Position numbers and translations under genes: made by a program. Below are positions 43,716 through 52,725 of a DNA stretch of 64,000 nt, piece after piece. Positions within the stretch are counted from its first letter, which is position 1. Every line of letters starts with the position of its first letter. Source of the DNA: an uncultured Bacilli bacterium (lineage in GTDB: Bacteria > Bacillota_I > Bacilli_A > RF39 > UBA660); assembly GCA_934149105.1 (NCBI GenBank), contig CAKPDP010000003.1:88367-152366 (forward strand). Reading direction: 5' to 3'. A model generated the notes under the pieces. That model worked only from the letters and a program-made list of their open reading frames with translations. It was not told the origin of the DNA and did not search any database.

Positions 43716-45497
43716 TTAGGAATTATGATAATTATCTAGAAATTCTTTAAAGTTTTGAGCAACTTTTGGTGGTAATATATCTTGAAGTTCTTCGATGGAG
43801 GCTTCTTGCATTTTGGAGATAGTATGATATTTTTTGAGAAGATCTCTTTTTCTTTTGTTCCCTATTCCTTCTATATTATCTAAAATACTGGTAATAGCCC
43901 CTTTACTGCGAATTTGTTTATGGTAACTTATGGTAAAGTTATGGACTTCATCCTGCATTCTAGTTAGAAGTAAGAATAAGTTACTGGACTTATCGAGAGG
44001 AATTAATTTATCTTGATAAAGCAGTTGATTGGTACTATGATGGTCGTCTTTTTTTAAGCCAGCGATGGGAATATTTAGAGCTAGACTAGAAATTACTTCT
44101 TCCGCTATGTGCATCTGTCCTTCTCCACCATCGACGATAATAAGATCAGGTTTAACTAAATTATCTTTTAAAACCCGAAAATATCTACGATAGATTACTT
44201 CTCGCATAGTACCATAATCATCATTTTTATCATTAGTTATTTTAAATTTACGATATTCATTTTTACAAGGCTTACCATCAATAAAGACAACCATTCCGGA
44301 AACATTAAAGTCGCCAAAGAGATTAGAGTTATCAAAAAGTTCAATTCGACTTAAATTAGGAAGCTCGAGAAGACTAGCTAGTTCTTTGATAGCTCCAATA
44401 GTTCTTTCTTCATCTTTTTTAACAAGGGATAATTGTTCGTTAAAATAATTATAGGCATTATCATAAGCTAAATCTAAGATCTTTTTTTTAGGTCCTTTTT
44501 GGGGAACTATGGTCTTGATTGAAAAAGCAGCTTCCAAAACATTATCTTGGATGATAGCGGGTATTAATAGTTCTTTAGGTCGGATCTGATGTTTATCATA
44601 GTAACTTGAAATATAATTTATTAATTCTTCAGAAATGGTATCGACTAAAGGAAAGATGGTCGATCTTTTATCTAGTAATTTACCGCCTCTTATAAAGAGC
44701 ATAGTTATAGAAAGATAATTATTATCGGTATAATAATTAACAACATCTCTATTAATATTATCATCTAGTTCAACTTTTTGTTTTTCTAGAGTAATGGTTA
44801 CATATTCTAGTAATTCTTTATATTCCATAGCTTTTTCAAATTGAAGAGTTTCAGAATATAAATTCATTTTGTCTTTGATCTTTTTAACAATATATTCGTT
44901 ATTACCATTTAAAAAGGATATAATCTCGTTACGCATTTCTTTTATTTTTTCTTCAGGAACATTATTAGTACAATAACCAAGACATTCACCAATATGATAG
45001 TATAAGCATTCTTTTTTGGCCATGGTCTGGCATTTTCTTAAGGGATAAATTCTATTTAACATGTCGACGGTTTTACGAGCAGCGGTAACATTGGGATATG
45101 GACCAAATAGTTTGGTATTTTTACTTTTATGCATGTTAGCATTACGAATAACTATTAGGCGAGGAACTTTATCGTTGGTTAGGGAGATGTAAGGATAAGT
45201 TTTATCATCACGAAGAAAGATGTTATATTTAGGATTATATTTTTTGATAAGATTAATTTCTAAGAGAAGGCTCTCTAGTTCACTAGAAGTTAGAATATAA
45301 TCAAAAATATCAATATCTCTTACTAAAAGGGCAGTTTTACCAGTTTTAGTTCCTGTAAAATAAGAAGTTAGACGGTTTTTAAGATTTTTAGATTTACCAA
45401 CATAGATGACGGTTCCATCAGTATTTTTCATAAGGTAACAACCAGGAGTATGGGGAACTAGAGATAATTTTTCTTTGATTTTAAGGTTAGTAGTCAT
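43716..45497 (-). CDS. uvrC: UvrABC excinuclease subunit C
   Basis: UvrC makes both incisions in nucleotide excision repair. The 593 residues show the GIY-YIG domain at the start (PGCYLMKNTDG, then VIYVGKSKNLKNRLTSYF), a Cys cluster (RKCQTMAKKECLYYHIGECLG), the UVR domain (about 205-240, EFLN...KAMEYKELLEYV), the RNase H-like nuclease half (ELFDNSNLFGDFNVSGMVVF and LIIVDGGEGQ), and a C-terminal helix-hairpin-helix (ILDNIEGIGNKRKRDLL). SD AAGGAGG precedes the ATG. Confidence 0.96.
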   Translation of the reverse strand: MTTNLKIKEKLSLVPHTPGCYLMKNTDGTVIYVGKSKNLKNRLTSYFTGTKTGKTALLVRDIDIFDYILTSSELESLLLEINLIKKYNPKYNIFLRDDKTYPYISLTNDKVPRLIVIRNANMHKSKNTKLFGPYPNVTAARKTVDMLNRIYPLRKCQTMAKKECLYYHIGECLGYCTNNVPEEKIKEMRNEIISFLNGNNEYIVKKIKDKMNLYSETLQFEKAMEYKELLEYVTITLEKQKVELDDNINRDVVNYYTDNNYLSITMLFIRGGKLLDKRSTIFPLVDTISEELINYISSYYDKHQIRPKELLIPAIIQDNVLEAAFSIKTIVPQKGPKKKILDLAYDNAYNYFNEQLSLVKKDEERTIGAIKELASLLELPNLSRIELFDNSNLFGDFNVSGMVVFIDGKPCKNEYRKFKITNDKNDDYGTMREVIYRRYFRVLKDNLVKPDLIIVDGGEGQMHIAEEVISSLALNIPIAGLKKDDHHSTNQLLYQDKLIPLDKSSNLFLLLTRMQDEVHNFTISYHKQIRSKGAITSILDNIEGIGNKRKRDLLKKYHTISKMQEASIEELQDILPPKVAQNFKEFLDNYHNS

Positions 45498-45564
45498 AAG
45501 ATCCTCCTTAATAATTTTAATATTTGATATATAGATATTATAGCATGGATAAAAGAATTTGAAT

Positions 45565-45604
45565 AAAAAAGATTATTAACAATAAGGCTATGTTAATAAT
45601 CTTT
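45565..45604 (-). terminator. Intrinsic terminator of the Bax-inhibitor-like gene
   Basis: Perfect 14-base stem (45568-45581 / 45591-45604), 9-base loop, TTTTTT tail on the minus strand (complement of 45565-45570). Confidence 0.85.
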
Positions 45605-45619
45605 AAAAGTAGAAAGTCT

Positions 45620-46279
45620 TTAATCTCTATTCTTACCAAAGATTTTTAAGAGATTTATAAAGATATTAATAAAATCTAGGTAAAGGTTAAAGGCCCCCAT
45701 GATAGCAATATTTTCTTCAGGAATATTAGTTGTCATAAGGCGATCTATTTTTTGAATATCGTAAGATATATAAATCATAAAGACAATAATAGATACGATG
45801 CAAGCAAACATATTTAAGGCGCTGTTAGCCCAGAAAATATTTATTAATTCTAGGATAATTATACCAATTAAGGACATTAGTAAATAGATACCTATTTTTC
45901 TTAAATCAATCTTAAGACTTTTTCCCAACCAGGAGAATGCCCCTAAAATCAAGGATGTTACCAAGAAGACATAGATTATTGAAGTTAAATTGAAGATGGC
46001 AAAGATAGCCGAAAACGTCAATCCGGTTAAGGCACAATAACCAATGTATAGAGCTTTAACAGTATTTCCTGGTAATTTGTAAACTTTGACTCCTAGAACC
46101 ATAGCGACAATTATCTCGGCGATAAAGATAACCCAGTAACTTCCATTAGAAAATATTAAACTAGCAAAAGAAGCATTATTGTAAGCTAATAAAAGAGTTA
46201 AATAGCCAACACCAAAAGTAACTAGTAATCCTATAAATAGCCACATAAAGACTTTGCTATAAATATTATTGTTATTCAT
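45620..46279 (-). CDS. Bax inhibitor-1 family membrane protein (YccA/YetJ-like)
   Basis: A 219-residue protein of the Bax inhibitor-1/LFG family. Seven hydrophobic helices, with the family traits GYCALTGLTFSAIF in the third-fourth helices and FNLYLDFINIFINLLKIFG at the end. Bacterial members (YccA, YetJ) are a proteolysis modulator or a pH-gated calcium leak channel; which applies here is open. Own promoter and terminator, so monocistronic. Confidence 0.85.
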   Translation of the reverse strand: MNNNNIYSKVFMWLFIGLLVTFGVGYLTLLLAYNNASFASLIFSNGSYWVIFIAEIIVAMVLGVKVYKLPGNTVKALYIGYCALTGLTFSAIFAIFNLTSIIYVFLVTSLILGAFSWLGKSLKIDLRKIGIYLLMSLIGIIILELINIFWANSALNMFACIVSIIVFMIYISYDIQKIDRLMTTNIPEENIAIMGAFNLYLDFINIFINLLKIFGKNRD

Positions 46280-46302
46280 TTTTCCCTCTCTTTCTTAGGT
46301 TA

Positions 46303-46331
46303 ATTATAACATATTAGTTTTGGTAAAACAA
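46303..46331 (-). promoter_or_regulatory. Predicted promoter of the Bax-inhibitor-like gene
   Basis: Minus strand TTGTTT (46326-46331), 17-base spacer, perfect TATAAT (46303-46308), about 25 bases before the ATG. Confidence 0.7.
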
Positions 46332-46461
46332 TGATTATTATCGAGGTTTACATCGACATAATATCAGGAGTTTAGAAGGAATTTAGGCTAGTTTTAAAAA
46401 TGATTTTAGATGGTTGTCAAAATGAATATAATAAATTAAGAGCTTAAAAGTAGCCAAATAA

Positions 46462-47255
46462 TTATTTGGTTAAAGTTCTAGCTCGGCCGTGATAGATATC
46501 TTTTTCCTGTTTTTCCAAGAGATCAGCAGTTGCGATTAACGATTGTAAAGCAGTGGGCTGAAAAGAATAAGTAGCTCCCCAGCATGCTGAATAACCAGCT
46601 TGTTCCCAATCTTGCTCACTTTGACTTAACTTTTTTTGAAATAATTCTTCAGGTATATCAGGCCAAATGATGACAAACTCATCTCCACCACGTCTAAAAA
46701 TATTGTTATGGCGAAAATTATTTCTTAAGGAAGAAGCAATAGTTATTAATAATTTATCTACTTCTTCATGGCCATAATTATCATTTATATATTTTAAATT
46801 ATTAGCATCTATAACTGCTACTCCAGTATTAGTAAAAGTTTTACCTATAGCTCCTTCAAGATATTCATTATAGTAAGCTTGAGTGGAAATTTTTAGTAAA
46901 GGATCAATTTTACTCCATTCTAAAAGTTTAGCATCTTTAAAATTTCTGATAATTGTAGATCTTAAAAAGGATTGAAAATCAGCAAAATCAGTAATATTAT
47001 CTTTAGCCATCAGAATTTGAAGTCTTCTATTTTCTGAGAGTTCAATATCAATGACAATAGGAATGGACTCAAGAGGTAATTCTTGATTAGTAACAGTTAT
47101 ATGTCTTTTTAAATTAGTTAAAGTTATCTGCTTAGCTTCTAAATGTCCATTATGCGATTTAAAACATATTGATAGTACTCTTCGTTAAAAAAATTTTCAG
47201 GGACGGTTTCAATTAATTCTTGAAGAAATTTTACATCTTTTTGATCCGTTTTAAT
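46462..47255 (-). pseudogene. GGDEF-domain (diguanylate cyclase) gene disrupted upstream by a frameshift
   Basis: From 47010 an intact 182-residue GGDEF domain can be read: VAVIDANNLKYINDNYGHE, then RRGGDEFVIIW with GGDEF at 108-112, so catalytic residues for c-di-GMP synthesis are present. The frame is open further upstream with sensible sequence (NGHLEAKQITLTNLKRHI, then ELSENRRLQIL) but without a start. The sequence that should precede it is in another frame (VKFLQELIETVPENFFNEEY), which itself lacks an ATG. One indel around 47140-47180 would join them, so the full protein was perhaps 260 residues with an N-terminal domain. An ATG at 47010 without a clear SD may still make the bare GGDEF domain. 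Confidence 0.6.
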
Positions 47256-47294
47256 CTTTCTTTTCTAAAATTTTATGATAAATGAAAATATTAA

Positions 47295-47642
47295 TTAATG
47301 ATTTTGCTTGACTTTAGATAGTAATATTTTACTGATAGTTAAAGAAATTATTCCTAAGAATAGAATTACCAAAGAATATAGTGTTAATTCTTTCGAAAAG
47401 GTTTTAGTTATTACTTCTATAAATATTTTGTAATTATTTAAAAGTTCTAGTTCGGTTAGAAAATTAATAATAATTAGGAAAAGGAAATTTAAAATACTAG
47501 CAGTAATGGCAATTATTCCTAATTGTTTAAGGCTTGTTTGAATATTTTTATTAATTAGAATTATTAGAATCAAGAAAATAATTACTATGATTACTCCTAG
47601 ATATCCATAATTCATATTAAATATTTGTCTAAAATTTATCAT
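47295..47642 (-). CDS. Small membrane protein, second of a two-gene unit
   Basis: A 115-residue membrane protein with three hydrophobic segments (about 12-30, 38-65 and 85-108), Ile/Leu-rich, ending KVKQNH. The family is not recognised. Its ATG overlaps the stop of the preceding gene by four bases, so they are translationally coupled. Confidence 0.6.
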   Translation of the reverse strand: MINFRQIFNMNYGYLGVIIVIIFLILIILINKNIQTSLKQLGIIAITASILNFLFLIIINFLTELELLNNYKIFIEVITKTFSKELTLYSLVILFLGIISLTISKILLSKVKQNH

Positions 47643-48139
47643 GGCCTATAATCACCCAAATCTATCTTATATATAGTATCAATGATGTAATTGATATGAT
47701 TTTCTACATAATTTATAATTTCTTTTTTATCAGAGGCATCTAAATTGTAGTTTATCTCAGCTGTAACTTCATCAAGATTATTTTTTACTAATGATATAAT
47801 TTGTTGAGGTGTATATTTATATTTAGAATCACCTGTTAGGTTATAATCATAAACACTATTTATTAAATCAGTTAAAATTTTATTAGCTTTCTCATTATTT
47901 ATTAACTTTACAACGGTATCTTCATCTAAAGTAGTTAATAATAAAACAGTTTTAAATATTTCAGTTTTATTACCATTCTCATCGTAAATTAGTCCTGTTA
48001 GTAAGTTATTACTTATGTTGGACTTTATATTTTTTGTTTCTAATGCTCTTGATATCGATACATAAACACTAGTTATGGATAATGTTAGTACTGATATTAT
48101 GCTTAATATTATTATTAAAGCCTTTTTCATTTCTTTCAC
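47639..48139 (-). CDS. Signal-anchored unknown protein, first of a two-gene unit
   Basis: A 166-residue protein with an N-terminal membrane anchor (residues 6-28, ALIIILSIISVLTLSITSVY) and a helical outside domain of about 130 residues, Asn/Asp-rich, with no Cys. I do not recognise it. The upstream gap to the tRNA genes (about 170 bases) is AT-rich and probably holds its promoter, divergent from the tRNA promoter. It probably works with the small membrane protein that overlaps it. Confidence 0.6.
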   Translation of the reverse strand: MKEMKKALIIILSIISVLTLSITSVYVSISRALETKNIKSNISNNLLTGLIYDENGNKTEIFKTVLLLTTLDEDTVVKLINNEKANKILTDLINSVYDYNLTGDSKYKYTPQQIISLVKNNLDEVTAEINYNLDASDKKEIINYVENHINYIIDTIYKIDLGDYRP

Positions 48140-48269
48140 CCACTTTATTAATTAGTATGAATATTTAACTTAATAATATTCACTTTTTGCTGTTGTGTAT
48201 AGTATACTATAGTTTAACTTAATCTACAATATTTATCAAAAAATTTATATAATTTTTTATAAAAATATC

Positions 48270-48298
48270 TAGACATAGTTATAATTATGTGGTATCAT
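48270..48298 (+). promoter_or_regulatory. Promoter of the tRNA-Ile2-Leu-His cluster
   Basis: Plus strand TAGACA (48270-48275), 17-base spacer, TATCAT (48293-48298), 13 bases before the first tRNA. Confidence 0.65.
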
Positions 48299-48311
48299 TA
48301 ATACTGTCGAT

Positions 48312-48388
48312 GGACCCTTAGCTCAGTTGGTTAGAGCATCCGGCTCATAACCGGGCGGTCGTAGGTTCGAGTCCTACAGGGTCCACCA
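48312..48388 (+). tRNA. tRNA with CAT anticodon, probably tRNA-Ile2 (lysidine)
   Basis: A 77-base cloverleaf with CCA encoded. The anticodon loop CTCATAA gives CAT. The acceptor begins GGACCCT, so bases 4 and 5 are C-C paired with G-G, the TilS recognition feature of tRNA-Ile2, and the body resembles Ile2 of other bacteria more than elongator Met. It is therefore probably modified to lysidine and reads AUA. Elongator Met is the alternative. Confidence 0.8.
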
Positions 48389-48401
48389 CTAATTATTTTT
48401 T

Positions 48402-48485
48402 GCGGGTATGGCGGAATTGGCAGACGCGCTAGACTTAGAATCTAGTGTCCCTGACGTGCAGGTTCAAGTCCTGTTACCCGCACCA
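48402..48485 (+). tRNA. tRNA-Leu (anticodon TAG)
   Basis: Class II tRNA of 84 bases with the long variable arm, acceptor GCGGGTA/TACCCGC, anticodon loop CTTAGAA (TAG), T-arm GCAGG/CCTGT and encoded CCA. Reads CUN codons. Confidence 0.93.
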
Positions 48486-48489
48486 TAAT

Positions 48490-48566
48490 GGCGGATGTGG
48501 TGAAGGGGTTAACACATTGGATTGTGGTTCCAACATGCGTGGGTTCGAGTCCCACCATCCGTCCCA
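48490..48566 (+). tRNA. tRNA-His (anticodon GTG)
   Basis: Anticodon loop TTGTGGT (GTG). The extra 5' G (-1) is encoded at 48490 and pairs with C73, as in bacterial tRNA-His; CCA is encoded. It lies four bases after tRNA-Leu in one transcript. Confidence 0.93.
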
Positions 48567-48581
48567 TTATTTAGATATTTG

Positions 48582-48606
48582 ACGACTAGTTGATAGTCGT
48601 TTTTTT
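48582..48606 (+). terminator. Terminator of the tRNA cluster
   Basis: Perfect 7-base stem ACGACTA/TAGTCGT (48582-48588, 48594-48600), 5-base loop, T7. Confidence 0.85.
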
Positions 48607-48751
48607 GTATCTCAAAATATATATTTATTTAGATTATTAAAAACTATTGGGAGAAAGATATTAACTAGCAACATATTTATACGCAAATAATTTAGTTAGT
48701 GAAATACTGAAAGAGAGAAAAGATTGGATCTCACTATAAAATGGAAACAAG

Positions 48752-48779
48752 AAAAAAGAGATAAAACTAATTATCTCTT
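48752..48779 (-). terminator. Terminator of pheT
   Basis: 9-base stem (48756-48764 / 48771-48779), 6-base loop, T6 on the minus strand. It overlaps the pheT stop. Confidence 0.75.
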
Positions 48780-51142
48780 AAAGTTACATTCAAGGCCGTC
48801 GTTGTTTCGGCAATTATCTTGGTAAATATTTGCATTACTTCTTCGTCACTCAAGGTTCTAGTTGGATCAGAGAAAGTTAGAGTGAAGGCCAAGGATTTTT
48901 TGTTAGATCCTAACTTTTCATCTTGATAGATATCAAATAATTCGATATTTTTAAGTAAGCTTCCCCCACTCTTTTTAATTTGATTCTTAATAGTTTCAGA
49001 AGTTATATTTTGATCCGCTATCAAAGCTAAATCTTTAGAAATAGCTGGATATTTAGAAGCTTCTTGAAATTTTAGGGGCTTTATATCTTGATTATAAAGA
49101 GCGGTCATAGATAGTTCAGCAACATAGATTTCATCTTTTTTATAGGAAGGATGAGTGCGACCAATAATACCTATTTCTTGGTCGTCAAGAAGAATTTTAG
49201 CACTGATACCTGGATGTAATTCTTTGACAGTGGCTGTCTGGAATTTATAACGATCTTTAAATCCTAGGTAGTCTAATAAGTTTTCGATAATTCCTTTTAC
49301 TAAGTAGAAATCTACTTTTACTTCTAGATGATGCCAAGGATTAGAAAGAAGGTTTCCTTTCATAAGAAGAGCTATCTTAGTATCTTCGGTATAGTTAGCA
49401 TCATAAGTTTTGGCTATTTCATAAAGAAAGATATCTTTTAAGCCGCGAGCTGTGTTGTAATCATAGACGTTAATTAAAGAAGGAATAATTGTTGTTCTTA
49501 GGATTGATTTATCGTTACTCATAGGATTAGGAAGAATAGCATTGTCCTTAGTTTCATATTTAAAGACTTTAGCCATATCGGGACTTACTAGGGTATAAGT
49601 TTTGCATTCATTTAAACCAAGAGTTCTTAAACGTTTAGAAATTTGTTTACGAAAATGAACATCGCCTATATACTGGCCTTTTTTAGTAGCAACGTGAGGA
49701 AGAGTTGATTTTAGATTTTGATAGCCGTATAATCTACCAATCTCTTCGGCAATATCATTGACATTAGGATCGATATCAAGGCGACGTTTAGGAATGGTTA
49801 TATGAAATTTATCGTCTTTTTGAACGTAAGGAAAGTCTAGGCGATCTAGTTCGGTAGCAATATCTGTATCTTGAAGATTCATTCCTAACAAATTATTTAT
49901 TTCAGAACTGGTGATATCAACAGTTTTAGGAGTCTTATCAATAGTATCATGAACTAAAGTTCCTTCTAAGATTTGAGCATGAGCATACTTTTCTAGAAGA
50001 TGACAGGCTCTATCAAGGGCTAGTTTAGTATATTCATAATTTAGGCCTTTACCATATCTAATGGAAGCTTCACTTTTAAGGTTTAATCTACTGGCAGTAT
50101 ATCTAATACTAATAGGATCGAAAATAGCACTTTCTATTAAGATGTTGTAAGTTTGATCATCTACTTCTGTATTTTCTCCACCCATTACTCCCGCAATGCA
50201 GACACTGGTGTTTTCATTAGCAATGACGATATCTTTAGAAGTTAAGATTCTTTTTTTATTGTCTAGAGTTATTACTTCTTCATCATCTTTGGCGTCACGA
50301 ACAATAATTTTTGATCCTAATTTATCTTTATCAAAGAAATGAAGGGGTTGGCCAAATTCTAGCATGACGTAGTTAGAAATATCGACAACATTATTGATGG
50401 GACGCATACCAGCGGCGATTAATCTTCTTTTGATAAAATCAGGGGAGTCAGTAATTGTTACATTGGTAACCATTTTGGCTAGATAGTAAGGACATTTAGG
50501 AGTTCTGACATCCAATTGGAAGTGATCATTTATGTTATCTTTTATTTCTCGGTAATTTAATTTAGGAAGAGTTACTTTCTTGTTAAGAATACAGGCTATT
50601 TCGTAAGCAAAACCAATATGGTAGTAACAATCATTATTTCTATGTTTATGAATATCTAATTCATAAAGGGTGTCATTAGTTTTTAGGTAGTCGTTAGCAT
50701 CGGTTCCAGGAAGAAGGTCGGTATCTAAGACTTCAATTCCTTTACTGTGAGTTTCAGGAGTTTTTTCTTCAAGTCCTAACTCGTAAAGGGCACAAAGCAT
50801 ACCGTTAGATTCTTCGCCACGGATAAGTCCTTTTTGGATTTTAACATTTCCAGGTAAAATGGCTCCAGGGAGTGCGACTAAAACTTTGATATCTTTTCTG
50901 ACATTAGGAGCACCACAAACAATTTGAACAATACTAGTTCCAATATCAACTTTACAAATATGAAGATGATCACTATTAGGATGATCATAGCACTCTACTA
51001 CTTTTCCTATCACAAGATTGTCGATGTGTTTAGTAATTACTTTTTCGACATTGATACCAGCAGTAGTTATTTTAACTGCTAGTTCGTGTAAGTCTTCGTT
51101 ACTGATATCTATATAATCTTTTACCCATTCTAAGCTAATCAT
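48767..51142 (-). CDS. pheT: Phenylalanyl-tRNA synthetase beta subunit
   Basis: The large subunit of the heterotetrameric PheRS. The 791 residues contain the N-terminal tRNA-binding OB domain (about 40-150; VIGKVVECYDHPNSDHLHICKVD is typical), the B3/B4 editing domain (YHIGFAYEIA... onward), the B5 domain, a catalytic-like core (GRLYGYQNLKSTLP and LRTTIIPSLINVY) and the C-terminal anticodon-binding FDX-ACB domain (KYPAISKDLALIA, LAFTLTFSDPTRTL). Its start overlaps the pheS stop by one base, and GGAGG precedes the ATG. Controlled by the T-box upstream. Confidence 0.97.
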   Translation of the reverse strand: MISLEWVKDYIDISNEDLHELAVKITTAGINVEKVITKHIDNLVIGKVVECYDHPNSDHLHICKVDIGTSIVQIVCGAPNVRKDIKVLVALPGAILPGNVKIQKGLIRGEESNGMLCALYELGLEEKTPETHSKGIEVLDTDLLPGTDANDYLKTNDTLYELDIHKHRNNDCYYHIGFAYEIACILNKKVTLPKLNYREIKDNINDHFQLDVRTPKCPYYLAKMVTNVTITDSPDFIKRRLIAAGMRPINNVVDISNYVMLEFGQPLHFFDKDKLGSKIIVRDAKDDEEVITLDNKKRILTSKDIVIANENTSVCIAGVMGGENTEVDDQTYNILIESAIFDPISIRYTASRLNLKSEASIRYGKGLNYEYTKLALDRACHLLEKYAHAQILEGTLVHDTIDKTPKTVDITSSEINNLLGMNLQDTDIATELDRLDFPYVQKDDKFHITIPKRRLDIDPNVNDIAEEIGRLYGYQNLKSTLPHVATKKGQYIGDVHFRKQISKRLRTLGLNECKTYTLVSPDMAKVFKYETKDNAILPNPMSNDKSILRTTIIPSLINVYDYNTARGLKDIFLYEIAKTYDANYTEDTKIALLMKGNLLSNPWHHLEVKVDFYLVKGIIENLLDYLGFKDRYKFQTATVKELHPGISAKILLDDQEIGIIGRTHPSYKKDEIYVAELSMTALYNQDIKPLKFQEASKYPAISKDLALIADQNITSETIKNQIKKSGGSLLKNIELFDIYQDEKLGSNKKSLAFTLTFSDPTRTLSDEEVMQIFTKIIAETTTALNVTLRDN

Positions 51143-52191
51143 TATTTTTCCTCCACTCTATCAAAAATTTTAGATTCTCTTAAATCCATTTGATAAAAAA
51201 CACGTAAGTCATTGATACCGTATTTTAACATAGCTAATCTTTCGGCTCCAAAGCCAAAGGCAAATCCAGACCATTCTTTAGGATCATAGCCACAGTTTCT
51301 TAAAACGTTAGGGTGAACCATCCCAGCACCACAAACGGTTATGTAGCCGGTATTCTTGCAGATATTACAACCTTTTTTCTTGCATTTAAAGCAAGAAATA
51401 TCAACTTCAACAGAAGGCTCAGTAAATTGATAATAACTTGGTCTAAAACGTGTTTCAATGTCTTCTCCAAATAATTTTTTAACTATAACGTCGATAGTTC
51501 CTTTCAAATCACAAAGGCTTATATTTTTATCAACTAAAAGACCTTCTATTTGCATAAATTGATGACTATGAGTAGCATCATCATCATCTCTCCTAAAAGT
51601 TTTACCAGGGCAAATCATTCTAATAGGTGTTTGGCCATGACCTTTTAGCATAGTTCTTACTTGAACAGGAGAAGTTTGACTTCTTAAAAGAATTTCTTCA
51701 CCTTTAAGATAAAAAGTATCTTGGGCATCACGAGCAGGATGTCCTTTGGGAATATTTAACATTTCAAAATTATATTTATCTTCTTCTATTTCAGGCCCAT
51801 CAACAACATCATATCCCATTGACATGCATACTTCTTCTACATCTTCAATTAGTTTTTCTAAGATATTAGGACTACCAATAGTAAATTTGGTACTTGGTAG
51901 GGAAATATCTATTTTTTCTTGTTCTAATTTATGATTTAATTCTTGAGTATCTAGTTCTTCCTTTTTAGTATCGTATTGTTCTTGAAAGTGATTTCTAACT
52001 TTTGTTAGTAGCATTCCAGCAGTTTTCTTTTCTTCCTGAGGAATAGTCTTCATAAGACTAGAAAGTTCAGTTATTTTACCTTTTTTACCCATGTATGATA
52101 CTCTTAAATCATTTAATTTTGCTAAAGTATCAGCTTGAGAAAGAGAAATATTTATTTCTTCTATTAATTTATTAATTTTTTCTTCGTTCAT
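51142..52191 (-). CDS. pheS: Phenylalanyl-tRNA synthetase alpha subunit
   Basis: The catalytic subunit charging tRNA-Phe. About 349 residues: N-terminal coiled coil (to about 85), then the class II core: motif 1 VEEVCMSMGYDVVDGPEIEE, motif 2 MICPGKTFRRDDDDATHSHQF, and motif 3 at the end, GFAFGFGAERLAMLKYGI. A small Cys cluster (CFKCKKKGCNICKN) forms a zinc-ribbon-like insertion typical of some Firmicute PheS. The start is ATG 52191 with GAGGTGA upstream; the in-frame GTG at 52200 is inside that SD. Confidence 0.97.
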   Translation of the reverse strand: MNEEKINKLIEEINISLSQADTLAKLNDLRVSYMGKKGKITELSSLMKTIPQEEKKTAGMLLTKVRNHFQEQYDTKKEELDTQELNHKLEQEKIDISLPSTKFTIGSPNILEKLIEDVEEVCMSMGYDVVDGPEIEEDKYNFEMLNIPKGHPARDAQDTFYLKGEEILLRSQTSPVQVRTMLKGHGQTPIRMICPGKTFRRDDDDATHSHQFMQIEGLLVDKNISLCDLKGTIDVIVKKLFGEDIETRFRPSYYQFTEPSVEVDISCFKCKKKGCNICKNTGYITVCGAGMVHPNVLRNCGYDPKEWSGFAFGFGAERLAMLKYGINDLRVFYQMDLRESKIFDRVEEK

Positions 52192-52204
52192 TATTGTCAC
52201 CTCT

Positions 52205-52492
52205 CTATATATTTTCTAACATGTTTATCACTTGAGATTTAGTCATTGTTTTTTCATAATTTTCTATTTTGTGCTGAAATTCATTTTCATTTAATAGTAA
52301 TTCTTCTAGGTCTTTGACTATTAACTCATTAATATTTTTTATGCCATATTTTATTAAAAAACGAATATTATTTAAGACTTGAACTCTATCATCTTCTAAG
52401 AACTTGAGGGTATAATCGTTGTAGCGTCTTTTTATTTCTTTTAATTCTGGATGCGATACGTATTGTAATAAATAATCTATGTTGTAATTCAT
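52205..52492 (-). CDS. 95-residue unknown protein in the T-box-pheST operon
   Basis: A small helical soluble protein between the T-box leader and pheS (starts MNYNIDYLLQYVSHPELKEI, ends TKSQVINMLENI). I do not recognise the family. The ATG at 52492 has a strong AGGAGG directly upstream; reading from 52600 would translate the T-box leader and is not credible. Its stop is 14 bases before pheS, so it is made with PheRS and governed by tRNA-Phe charging. That makes a role in Phe metabolism or PheRS itself plausible, but nothing in the sequence shows it. The middle (IRFLIKYGIKNINELIVKDLEELL) recalls a helix-hairpin or regulatory helix pair. Confidence 0.7.
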   Translation of the reverse strand: MNYNIDYLLQYVSHPELKEIKRRYNDYTLKFLEDDRVQVLNNIRFLIKYGIKNINELIVKDLEELLLNENEFQHKIENYEKTMTKSQVINMLENI

Positions 52493-52500
52493 TTTACCTC

Positions 52501-52715
52501 CTAAATAAAAAGGTGATACCTGATAAAAGGACGACTTAAGGCCGCGGTACCACCTTTTTTTATAATTACTTATACACTTAAAACTATAACGCGTTACCAA
52601 TAAAACTAAAGGGTGAATTCACATGGTATTATTTATTAGCATTACACCAGCACTAACTCTCTTTAAAATAATATGTCTATGTTACTACTTCCTTGTCACT
52701 GTTTTATAATTTTAA
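52501..52715 (-). promoter_or_regulatory. T-box riboswitch (Phe specifier) upstream of the pheST operon
   Basis: On the minus strand the leader has the T-box core (AGGTGGTACCGCG, in 52542-52558), the defining antiterminator motif that binds the tRNA acceptor end. A specifier UUC (52615-52617, in GAAUUCACC) is in the expected stem I position, so uncharged tRNA-Phe is the ligand. The alternative terminator pairs the T-box arm (about 52547-52560) with 52502-52515 and ends in TTTTTATTT. Uncharged tRNA would stabilise the antiterminator and turn on the operon. A weak -10 (TATAAA) lies close to the end of frr. Confidence 0.92.
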
Positions 52716-52725
52716 TTTAATTTTA

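Noticed and set aside
52493..52600. N-terminal extension of the 95-residue gene upstream of pheS
   Set aside because: This stretch is the T-box antiterminator/terminator; the strong AGGAGG is right before the Met at 52492.
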